Positions 26,001 through 37,030 of a stretch of DNA of 64,000 nucleotides are shown one piece after another. The notes under the pieces were generated by a model that searched no databases, was not told where the DNA came from, and saw nothing but the letters and a program-made list of their open reading frames with translations. Source of the DNA: Cardiocondyla obscurior (taxonomy: Eukaryota > Arthropoda > Insecta > Hymenoptera > Formicidae); NCBI RefSeq assembly GCF_019399895.1, contig NC_091879.1, positions 868,001 to 932,000 on the forward strand, written 5' to 3'. Positions within the stretch are counted from its first letter, which is position 1. The number at the start of each line of letters is the position of its first letter. The translations under genes and the position numbers were made by a program.

Positions 26001-29000
26001 GCTAATGGCGATCCCTTCGAGTGTCGGAGAAAGCGATCGAAGCCTACGACGCACGAAAGAAAGATGCCCAGCAGGCGCGCGACGATCTCGATGCGGAGGC
26101 GGTGGTACGGAACGCCCGAAACACAAACGGACATTCGTTTTTTCGCTCTTTATATTCCATGCTGGAAGTGATTTCACGCTCCGAAGGATCCTCCGGACAG
26201 GATCTAGGCGAGGCATCCTGCCAGCGCAGTCCTTCCTCGCATCGTTTAGCCGTCTATTATTTGCGCATTAGACTTCTCTCAGTTTTCACGCGACTCGTAT
26301 TTATTGTATAATCGTTTGGCGATAACCGCGCGTTATCGCCAATCAACGCGGCCTAGTCTGTTATTTAATTTTTATTTTTCCTTCGAACCCGTTCAGTCAA
26401 ACGGGCAAGTCATTGCGATCGAGTTCGCGACGATTCTCACAAGGATCCGTGAGAGACAGGTCGAAGGACTCTGTTTCACAATCGGTAAATTTGTAACCCT
26501 GAACAGTCCGATGTGGTTAGTTTTTGCGGTACGTCTTGGTCCACCGGTCGAGTGAATCGGAGAAGTCTCCGTGAGACATCCCTGTTGGAACCGCACGCTG
26601 CGGATACGCTTACTTTGTGTAACCGTGATCCGTCGATGACAGAGACCATATTTTTATCACATTTGATCGTCCGCATCGTGGAGTTTATTTGCATTTTGCT
26701 TTTAAGATTCGATTTTGTATCAATAAATTTATTACATTTATATTCTTTGTTAAAGATAAACTAAAAAGATTATTAAACTAAAAAGGAGAAGAAGTTAAAA
26801 AATTGTTATTAAAATTTTTTTTATGATTAATTTATATGCCAAAAAAGAAAAAAAAAAAAAAGAAACGTGCAAATGTTCGTGTGACGGGCTGGGCCACTCG
26901 AACGGACACTCGAACCAGTTTTCACGAAAGCCGGGAGTAAAAGGGTTGACAAAGCGGGTCTCTCAATATGAATGTCCTTTAATTAGAGCGGTCTGCTGGA
27001 TCCTCACCCGGACGCGTGTTTATAGGGCATTAGTTAATATACAGTAGACACACGCGGGAGGGGAAGATGGACGCGTGCTGCCGTTAGAAGGCAAAATGCT
27101 ACTGGGCAAGTTCGTTTTGGCCATTGTGGGCATCATTTGGCGATCCTCAATCGGACGTTTACCCCTCTCATTTAGAGCCACCCCGACCCACCGTAGAGAT
27201 CGCAATTTATCGCCGTTGCCGACGCGCCTTTTTTTGCCCACCGTTTGTTCGGACGACAGTTAAAGTTTCTCAATGCGAATAAACCGTTAAAGTTTCGAGC
27301 ACCGATACTGCAGACACCGCTTGCAAAAAAATCACATTACTATACTCGCTCGAGTAATGCAAGCGATCATTAGCAATTTATCACGCGATGCTCATATTGT
27401 GGCAGAGACGACATTTCAAGATGGATGAGAAAGTACAATTCTTTTTTTCTTTTTTTTTTTTTTTTAGTTAAATTTTTTTTATTTTAAACTGAGACTCGGC
27501 ATTTTCGGAATATTTAATTGATTTTTACATTCCGAACGTAAAAGAAATATCGCGATGTATTTTCAATTAAAATCTCTCATTTATATACTTTGTCAATAGT
27601 GAATTATTCGTTTCATTATCAAAACAAATTACGAAAGTGTAAGTCTAAAAAAAATGATGGATGGTTTGGTACGATAAAAAAAAAAAAATCTATTTGATGG
27701 ATCACTCAGTCGCTATCGCGAGCAATTCGTCAATATCGATCAGGTGTCTCGATCTGAACTGGTTCCATGACTAATTCAATCAATTAAACGTGCGATGGGG
27801 CACATTACACGTGTATTGGCGATAGATACCCATTAAGTGTACATTCAGCAACACACCTGGGTACGCCGTTCGGGAAGGGAGGTTTTAAATTACACAGTAC
27901 GAACGGCTTGAAATCTACGAAAATCGATCTGTCATTTAGCACAAAATTTAACGCAGCAATAAATTATTAACAATTTTGCATCGCATGATATATGATTCAA
28001 TATTATTCATTAATGCGGTATTAAAAACACGCGCGCGAATGGCTTTTAAAAATAAATTGATGCGTAAGAAAGTTTTCCGAGTATTATGCGTATGAAAAAA
28101 TTATTTAAAACGTAACTCACAAATTTGAGCGGTCTGCTGTTAATCGCACGGTGAAGACTACACATTTGTTCGATGTGTAACGGTCGAAAATTCATTTGTG
28201 AAATAACGCCTCATCGATATTCGATTAAACGCAGGTACGGCTCGGTGCTCGAGGAGCGTATTAGTTACCATTATCGAAATGACCAGCTAGGATGACAGCC
28301 ATTAAAACTATGAACCAGCTGCTTCCTTCTCGCCGAGTTCCCCCATAGATAGAAGACCCTGCGGTGCATCGTGTATTATAATTAACCGTATAGCGACCAT
28401 GCCGAGTCACCCCCATGCTCGTTTCGACGTACAGATAAGTCAGCTACCCACCTACACGGGGTGACATTAAAAATATCGCTGTGCATTGCCATCGTTAAGT
28501 TATACGTTTCCCAATTGCATCGTTTTTCCTCATAAATCTATTTTATAAAAATCGAAGACTAATAAATATTTGCTAGAGATTTATTCCACGTAGGTATATT
28601 TTATCTGGAAGCTGGCATAAATTTATTCTTATAAGTATTTAAATTTCTTTAATTTTATTTAACTACAATATGCCGTCACGAGTTTATATGCCGTATATAA
28701 ATTTTATTATATAGATTTATTCTTAAAATATTTTGTGAGGAGTTGGTTGCCATGTGTAGCGTTGCAACAGTTTTTATACCACCCTATAGGTTTACCCCCA
28801 TGCGCTCACGGAGACCACCATGGCACGCGTCCAGGTGGATGTAACAAAATGTTCGTTACAAAGCACGATTCGTGTTCCTCAGCTGTCTAATTTCCGACGA
28901 TTTCGATTCTCCTCCACGTGTCAATTACCTTAAAACGTGTCGATGGAGTATCGGATAATGCCGGTCGCCTTTTAACGTCTGCGTAACGTGTTATTAATTT

Positions 29001-30053
29001 AGAAGACTTAAGGTAATAGCAGTATGGACTAATAGTACTGTAACGTTACAGAGGTACAACTGGTTATTTCAATTTACTTTAGAATCTCTATTTAGAATTA
29101 ATATTTAATTTCGCGTGTCGTTATAAATTAAAGAAAACTTATCTGCAAAATTATTATATCAATTAAAAATTATATAAATTATAAAATATTTATTTTATAA
29201 TATAATATTTCTAAAATATAATTGCGAAGGTAAAGAAATAATAAAACAATATACATAGGAATGAAAGCACAATAGTTTATTACTAGCTTAAGTGACTAGA
29301 TGACTAGAGAACCTTCTCTCTTAATTCTAAAACGACATGTACATAGGACGTTCCCCTATTTCTCATCAGGCGAGAATGCGGAGTTGCGAATTGATAATTT
29401 GTAATCAGTTAGTCTTTGGAGGCGCTGCATCGTCGACTTCGCCGTGGAGCCAACCGTTTCTCTCGATGGACCGTCGTATTGATTTCATTTTATTGCGAAG
29501 AACTCGTTAAAAGTCACGCCGGTAAATCGCTCTGAATTGATGGTCCGCCGTTTTGGCGAATGCGATTTTTCACGAAAGCAAAGTCCATCCAAACCTCCGT
29601 AAATCACTTGGCGAATTATTTACAAAAATTAATTAACACGTCCATTGCAATTAATTCTACAGAGAATTATTTCAATAATTGTAACCGATAATATAATTAT
29701 AATACTCGAATAGGCCGGATAATAAATATACAAATTTCCGTAGCGCAGTTCCATTTTCACAAGCGATCGTCGAAGCCCCGCGCTTAATACACTCCGTTTA
29801 CATTTCGTCGCCCGCGCCGGTAATTCTCTCGTGCAGTTCTTTGCCGTCCAAAATAATATTAAATAACATTTAAATAATAATCCGCTAAATGCAAAAATAT
29901 ATTAATTTTTTTTTTTAAGTAATTTTAAACCAACTATCTTAAGAGTTGATATTTTGTCGCTCGGTTTAAAGTCTTAACTTAGCGTGGGCGGGTTTTTCGT
30001 CACCGCAAACGAAACGAGAGGAAACCGCGCGGGGTTGGAATATGCGCCGGGTA
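15062..30053. other. 15-kb region with no supported gene
   Basis: Between CKI-B and CKI-C I find no coding exon I can defend. Long plus-strand frames at 23633-24217 and 24613-25077 have basic, shuffled composition and no motif. Poly-A/T tracts are common (for example 22207-22230). A short inverted repeat at 17996-18036 and a cluster of E-boxes at 27741-28885 are the only structures noted. Part of this could be enhancer DNA for the flanking inhibitor genes, which is a guess. Confidence 0.4.
17996..18036. other. Inverted repeat able to form a hairpin
   Basis: Arms AGGCTAGTCGGC (17996-18007) and GCTGACTAGCCT (18025-18036) can pair over 12 positions with one G-U, leaving a 17-nt loop. A donor-like AAG/GTAAGA lies directly before it. 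No matching mature small-RNA family is recognised. Confidence 0.35.
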
Positions 30054-33000
30054 TCAGTTCGACGTCGTCTTCTGCGTGGTTTTCGTTATCGCCGTTGACG
30101 TGGCGGTTGTCTTCGTTGGTTTCGATTCCACGTTTTGCTTCGACGCGTCCATCGCGATGGTTAGTGGCTTCTTGTTCACGTCGCATATTTTTCGGGCGCG
30201 CCAATAGTCTGTAACAAAAGATTCAACGGTTATAATTAAATACATATTTCATGAGCGTTGTAAAAAATTGCAGCAACACGAATATTTGTTTTATTATATA
30301 AGTAAGCAAAATTAATGAAGCTCATTTATCACGCATTCTGGGGACACGTCGGCGTCACGAAATACGCCAAGAGTTTCTTTTTTTTAATATATTTCCTTCG
30401 TTTCGTAATAATTAACAAAATTTCCTGGCTCGGCAGAGTCATTTACGTCACGACGACGCAGCGTAACCTGCGTAGGAACCTCGTGCGGGAGAGAGGTACG
30501 AAATCTCCACAACAAAGACTGCGTCTTAGAGAGCACCCTAGTTCGATCAGGTAGCCACCTGAGAGGCCTACCCTCGTTTCTTTCTGCTTTTCTCTCCTTT
30601 TTTTGACCGACCACTTGACAGGTGCGACTTAATGTTAACGGCACCGGTTTGGAAATCTGCTCTTTTCTCTCCGACGAAAATGCAAAGGCATAAAAATCGC
30701 ATTCGTACCTTTTGTCTCGCCGAAGAGAAGAAGGCACGCGAAACTAACTAATCACTCGCGTAATGCGACTTGGCTTGCCGGCAGTTCAATTTTACTCGTT
30801 TGGCCCTGCAACTTACGACTACACGGCAGTTACTTCGGTTAAGCCCGACGATCGTGGTTGATTTTTTACTTAACGTTTCGGAACGGAATCCCGGTCTTTC
30901 TCGCGTCTACAAAGTTTCGAGTGTACACGCGGGAATATTAGCATTCGCGAATCGACATCGCAAACAAAACGCGGCGTTTCGCGTCAATAAATTGGTGGGA
31001 AAAAGGTTGAAAAAATCCACACAACGGCCATATGTCGAGGACACGATCCTTCCGCCGCGCTTCTCTCTTTTTGGCAACGGTCCGCCATATGGCGCGCGAA
31101 ACCGAGTCCTTCCTCTTTCTCTCTCTCCTTTTTCCTTCGATTCACGATTTCGCTTGTCAACATCTGTTTCCACGCCTCAACGTGCCGCGAAGTAGATCCT
31201 AGATGCGCCGAAGAAACGCTCGACGCTTACCTGTCCATATGCCTCGAACGTGATTCCGTCCTGGAAATTTTCTTTTGTTCGCGGTCTTCCTGGCGCGTTT
31301 CTCGCCCTTAGGCCGAAGGATTTTGTTTGAATCCTACGCTTTATAAGCCGTTTTCAATTTTACTTCGAAACCACACAAACGGATCACGAAGTTTACCTTC
31401 AATCGCGACCGAAGGAGCTCTTTGTCGATTTCGAAATCGAGATTATCGAGAGTTTTCTATTTCACAACGAAATAATGCCGCGATCATCCTTAGATTTTAT
31501 TATACAATCTTTACCGTTACGCTACTTTTCTTCAGTTAATCGTTAACGATAGAAACTTTTTTTTTGTTTCCTAATCCAGATCTTAATTATGTTTAAACCT
31601 CGGGACAATTGCAAAATATAATTAAAGACTTGCGTTTCTCCGTAATTAATTTTGTAAGTAAATTGAAAGAACGTGAATGCGGGTGTATGACGGTAAAGGC
31701 GCGTTTCGTCTAACGTCGTTGATTTAATTAATTTTTCAAAGATGGTAGATACGTGCGGGAGAAGTGCGAATTAGTATTTAGTCGTTATATTTGCATCAAG
31801 TGCAACTTGTCGCAGCAGGTGGTGCGCGACCTTCGTAAGGTCCCGCGCGGCGTGGTATCGCGTGTTCGCGAGTCTGATTTAATCGTGGGAAAAGACGTTC
31901 CAGTCGTCATGGGCCCTTAGCAAGGGCCAACAGGTGTCAGTGGAAAAAGAGCTGGCTACGCCGTCCCGCTCTGTTGAGTTTTCGAGGGTCTCGCTGTGTT
32001 CCAGCTCAAGAAGTCACCGCGCGAAGGGGGGGATTATCAGTGCAAATAGGTAGAGGATCTCGGCCCGAGGTTGGAAAACCATGAGCTTACCCTCCTCGGC
32101 AAGATTATCGCGCGTTTCAACGCAGGAATTATTTTCTTTAATTTGCGAGCCGCTGTGAATTCCTATGTAATATTGAAAAAAGAAGATCATAATCAACCTG
32201 CTCGCTCGTCGAGAAATTAATATTCATTTTTCGAGGCTCATGTCGGCTTTAAATTCGTTCGAGACTACTGTCTACGTGGACAAAGACATGCACATCTTGC
32301 GTCTTGGTCGAGAAAAATCAAATGTCCAGTACGCACAGGAATTCATGCGATAAGGAGAGAAAGGCGCAATGCGTCATGCTTGAGAAATCCAAGGAATGCA
32401 ATCGCGATTCTCTTTTACTCCTTGGAAATTGAGGCCCTTCGATGACTCATGACGTCCTACAGGTTTAAGTCGTTTGCCTTAGACTCGTGACTCATAGGAG
32501 TGATCTCATTTTCGATTCTTCCCTAACTGTAGCCTGCGTTAACCGATCCCTTCTCTCGATCGAGTATCACACGTGTTCGCGTTATCTCGAAGAGATAACG
32601 CAAGTATTTTATTTTATTTTATTTCTTTTTCCTAGATATACTTAGCTCCGTAGAAACCGGTACGTTTCTTCCATTATTACCAAATTGCATGAAAAATATT
32701 AAATTTCTCATGGATTAAATTTTTTTAACAAAGCCATTTATGTGTTAAGAATTTTGCAATTTATTGAATATTTTATTCGACAAATATTTTTTATTTTGTA
32801 GCGCGTATTTTGTAAATCAGTTTTAAGAGAGAATAGGCATAAATCCTTCAGAATTTAGATCACTTGGATTATCGCCGCAACGGGTTTGCGACTCGTTTGC
32901 GACGCGTGCTTCTGCCGTAAGAAGACAGCCTGACGGGGTTGGTCAAAGGAGAGCGTAAGACGGGTAGCCGGGAGTATTCTGGCAAAGGATGGCTGTAGAG

Positions 33001-33950
33001 GAGAGAGGAGAAGAAAAGGCGGAAGAGGCGGCGGGCTTAGAATAAGAAAACAGGTCGAAGCCACGCGACCAGGTCGAGTCTGCGCGCTAGGCTTCCCTTT
33101 CTTCCCCGCGGCTTTCCCGCCAAAAAGCCTTTCTGCGACGCCACAGGCGACGGATTCGCGATCTCGTTTCCACGTCATTCAGCAGGCTAGACCCGCGGTT
33201 CATTAGCTAAAGAAGGTCCGATTTGAACGTCGGACTCGGCCGTCCGAAAGACGTCTCCTTAACAACGCTCGCGAGCCGGTTTAGGAATATTCGTCGTACG
33301 TATCGTTATATAATTCTCACCTCGGTGAATCTCATAGCGACGTGCCATATTGAATTATGTGTAAGAGATATTTTTAGAGCCATGCCCGGTTAAACCCAAG
33401 AAGGCGGCAAAGCCGCCGACCCACTTTCGCGTGCATTCCGCGAGGTTTTCGCGCGTTGTCCGTCCAGGAGAAACTTGCCGAACGTGCCGCGTGAATTATA
33501 CCCTCGATACATATTCCGTGAGCATGCGATGCGTTCGCGTAGTCCGAATTGTCGCCAAGCTATCGTATAAAAAAAATTCGCGGCGTTGCATTACGTATTT
33601 CGCGAGGAAAAAGAAAAAAGAAAAAAAGAAAAAAAAAAAAAACAGACAAAATGCTGCTCACCGTGAATGCTGGTCTGCCTTGAATACGGATTACTCCGCT
33701 TTTTGCCGGGTGACCGGTCGCTCTTCTCGCTGTTCCGCCTCTGGTAATTATTCTCCTTGTTCTCGGAGCGAGGATCTACTCCCCATCTCCTGGCGAACTT
33801 GCTCCTCTCCGCGTCCAGCGCCTCCTGGAGCATCTCTATGGTCTCCCGCGAGTTTGCTCGGCCGAAGAGGCACCGTGGGACTCGCGAGGTCATCGTCGTA
33901 CTGGGCAGCACCGTGTAGTGGATCTCGTGACAAATCGAGGCTGCTAGCAT
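30054..33950 (-). CDS. Divergent Cip/Kip CDK inhibitor paralogue (CKI-C)
   Basis: Two coding exons: complement(join(30054..30208, 33662..33950)), 147 residues from the first in-frame ATG. Seen: VPRCLFG (24-30), the RxLFG cyclin-binding motif; a helix ending ARRWG, with the same 28-residue step from Leu to Trp as in CKI-A; basic KKR; and a PIP-like QTSIHDYWRARK (92-103). Exon 1 ends CAC-G before GTGAGC; exon 2 follows TTACAG in phase 1 to form the Asp. Exon 2 adds a Lys/Thr-rich tail. After RRWGVD there is no second hairpin strand with EW and no 3-10 helix motif, so cyclin binding may remain while direct CDK inhibition may be weak; this is inference. The degron has His for Thr but keeps Asp and the +4 Lys. 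The open frame continues upstream to 34298 without ATG. A second ATG at 33893 would begin ten residues before LFG. Confidence 0.8.
32579..32601. other. Perfect short inverted repeat in the CKI-C intron
   Basis: GCGTTATCTC (32579-32588) and GAGATAACGC (32592-32601) are perfect reverse complements around a GAA spacer. The site lies in the 3.45-kb CKI-C intron. It could be a palindromic binding site or a small RNA hairpin; nothing else is visible. Confidence 0.4.
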
Positions 33951-34785
33951 CTCGGGAACCTCTTGTGCCACCGGGGCTATTCGTTGAGCGATTTCCGGGG
34001 TATGCCCCAAACTCCTTTCGGCGCTTCTTCGTTTCGGCGGTGCTGATGCTGCGGGGTGTCGAGCCCGCCCGCGGCGTCTCGGTCCAGGGTGCTCCGGGAG
34101 TACAGGCGGATTCTCGGCCGCGCGAATTTTGCCGTTTCCTGCGACTTTTCTGTGAGGTTTTTCTCGTCGAACGGCTGCTCGCGGGCTCGCGCGATGTCGA
34201 GCGTCCAGAACCGATCGATCCCTCAATCCTCGCCGTTCCACGGTCAGACTGGCTCTGGCGAAAGCCGGCCAGCTTCGTATCCGTTTGAACGAACCCACGA
34301 GGATCCGGTGTTCCCTTCCACCAGTAGCCTCAATTCAAATCCGATTGGCGCGCCTCGTGTGTTGCGCATGAAATATGGCGCGTATTTTCTGTAGCGACGT
34401 CCTCGTTGCACCCAGGACTGCACCCTTTCGTCCTTTTCCTCCACCGGGGCGCGCGCGCGCACTCGACGCGTACCCTCGCCACCACATCCTCGCGTTTGAA
34501 CTCGGTTCAACGGTTTATGCTAAGCGATTTCTGGTGGGGAAGATCGCACGCGCATCACGAGGCGCACTTTCGCCCTTTTTTTTTAAGTACCAGGACTCAT
34601 AGAATGATCACGATCGGAACTCAAGCGCGTCGTCATGGGATTCGAGGCGAGCTTTTTCTCTTATCAATCGTGAGAACGCACGAGGATAGTTTCGTTGTCG
34701 TAGAATCATTTTTTCATTCTTAGTTAAGCTGACAATCGTTTAAAGACAATTTTTTAAATTAATATTATTTTTTGAAATACATTTC

Positions 34786-34815
34786 TTTTATCAAAGCGTC
34801 GTAGCTTTGATAAAA
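34786..34815. other. Perfect 12-bp inverted repeat, 6-nt loop
   Basis: TTTTATCAAAGC (34786-34797) and GCTTTGATAAAA (34804-34815) pair perfectly with loop GTCGTA. It is AT-rich and stands about 0.8 kb upstream of the CKI-C start codon. A hairpin RNA, a palindromic factor site or chance are all possible. Confidence 0.45.
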
Positions 34816-36920
34816 TGTTAAAGCGAGCTCGGCTCTGTCCGCCAGGCCGGTTCAAAAGGTTCGTCCTTCTATTCAATTCCGATTGAAGGCGAGGTTTAGA
34901 AGCTGAGCGATATTCCTCGAGAAAAGTTTATGGAAGAATAGATGATTTTGATCCTGTAAGCGCGCGCACCAATGAAACTGCAGGGCAGCTCGTCCGATTG
35001 TCGTGGGCACCGATTGCCCTGAGCATTTTTGCGGCAAGTCAGGCGTTCCGCAGCAAGAAGAAAAAACGGTCGCCCGAGCAGGTGGAGCAGCCGGAGAACG
35101 AGAGGGAGAGACCAAGTGGAGGCAAGTCCCAGGCAGAGAATCGCCCTTCGAGCTACCCGCGATCGCTCTTTCTCGAGAGAGCGCAGAGAAGTTTTGGTGG
35201 ACGTGACTTATGAACGGGACGCCTTAACTGCAATCGTGCATGCCATGCGGTTTTCCGATTAACGATGCAAAGGGCGCATTATCTTGGGACCGATATACCG
35301 TAGCCTTTCATCGCGAAAACTCCACGTTATTTCGCCTACGGCGCGCAACGTCGTAATCGCTGCGCCATGCATGATCTTTTTACCCATTTTATACATTTTT
35401 CATGAATATCGAGCATTGTGCAGTCGATGCGGGTCCCTGTCGCGCGAGAAACGTTTGAAACGTAAAGAATGAGAATAATCATTTCACCTTTGACCCTCGG
35501 GCGTCACAGTTCCTTTGAAATCTTTCCCCGACAAAGGTCGTTCTAATTATTCAGCCCGGAAAAACGTGGCCGGCACCGTGAACTACAGATGACGCATTCA
35601 TGCCTTCTATTGCGATAAGATACTTTGCTTACCGCGCTCTTTTAAATTCATCGAAGACGTCGAAGGAAAATGTTCGTTTAAAGTCGCTTTTTCACTCGAC
35701 GCATTTTTTTTTTTTTTTTTTTTTTTTATGCCCAAGAGTAATGGCTGTCGAATAATTTTAGATATAAATATATTAAATTAAGTGTTCCATTATTAAGTTA
35801 ATGAAACGTTGCGTGCGCGATATGCGAATAAGCGTGACCCCGTCATGAGATTCGAATCGCGCGATTGCAAGTGTGTACCTCGCGCGAAGTCAGGTGGACG
35901 GTAACGCAGGTCGGCCAAGTCACTGCTAGCTGTATCACGACCAACGACAGGGGTAAATTTGACCGTTAGAGAAAAGGGCGCATTATGGCGTAACGTATAT
36001 TACACAGTAGACGTGTGTGCATGTGCACGCGGCATCGCGCGCTCTTCTCGCACGCTCGATCGTGGACAGGTGAACGCCGTGACCACCACGAGCCAGCGCC
36101 CGTGACTACGGCTCGTGATTGCGTCTCGGAATTTTTTTTTTCTCGCGATACTTTCGGGAAATAACCGGTATTATTGTTCCTAATCATCGTTCAGCGATCA
36201 GCCCCCACCGCGACACGGTGCAGATAAATATTCGCAAGATCGTCGACGCAGCATCCATCGGCACAGAGATCTTGTAACCGTAAACGCACGCGACTTGAAT
36301 GTTCGAGAAGCGCTTGTCCAGCGTATTTCTTTGCGGCGCAGATACAGCATATTAATATGTAAATTTCGATTGTCCTACGAAGCGTAAATCGTTTCGCTCT
36401 CGTTTCGGCGCGGCCGTTGGATCTCTGGAGGAAATGCCGACTTCCTCCTCGTTTAAACACGGGAACGTCAATATCCATGGGGGATTTCGTGTTTCGAGTC
36501 CCCGCGCTCCCCACCGGTCTCTCGCTTCCGGTCCTCTTCAAGCAGACCGGAACACGCGGGGACCCCGGGTACACCGTGACTCGGGACATCGTCGAAAATT
36601 AGGGAGAAACCGATCTGCAGGGGTCCCACGCCAGGATGTAGCTAATGCCACTTCAACTCGCACCGAAGACAATTACCGGCTCGATCATTTTTTCACGGTC
36701 TTATGATCGGCCTAATGGTCGGCGGCGCGGTCACGATTTTTCGAAATTTCGGTTACGTTGAGCGCGTCGCTGATTTTTTTTTTTTTTTCTTTTTCTTTAT
36801 ATTCTAACTCAAGAAACTCGTTTTTTTTTAAACTAATTTAGAATTACTAGAATAACATTTTTTCTTACGATCTTGTACTTATATTCTTGTACTAACGCCA
36901 CGTTTTATTATGATTTACAG

Positions 36921-37030
36921 GCATCTCGTAGCGGAGGAAAATGTTGGATGAAAGGATCGTCCGCAGCTGACGTCTTCACGGTGAAAGAAAGATCGAACGC
37001 GAAATAAGCGCAGAAGTGGCGAAGAATAAG
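36921..37030 (+). ncRNA. Candidate spliced non-coding exon
   Basis: A good acceptor (ATGATTTACAG ending at 36920) and a strong donor (AAG/GTAAGA at 37031) bracket 110 bases. No frame is open right through with recognisable content, so if it is used it is more likely a non-coding or UTR exon. No partner exon could be identified. Confidence 0.2.

Noticed and set aside
33431..34288. 285-residue plus-strand frame
   Set aside because: It is antisense to the CKI-C exon, begins with a poly-Lys run from an A tract, and has no domain. It is a shadow of CpG-rich coding DNA.
33951..34298. N-terminal extension of CKI-C by 116 residues
   Set aside because: The frame is open but begins at GTG, has no ATG, and its Arg/Pro/Ala-rich composition mirrors the GC content. 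The first ATG is at 33950.
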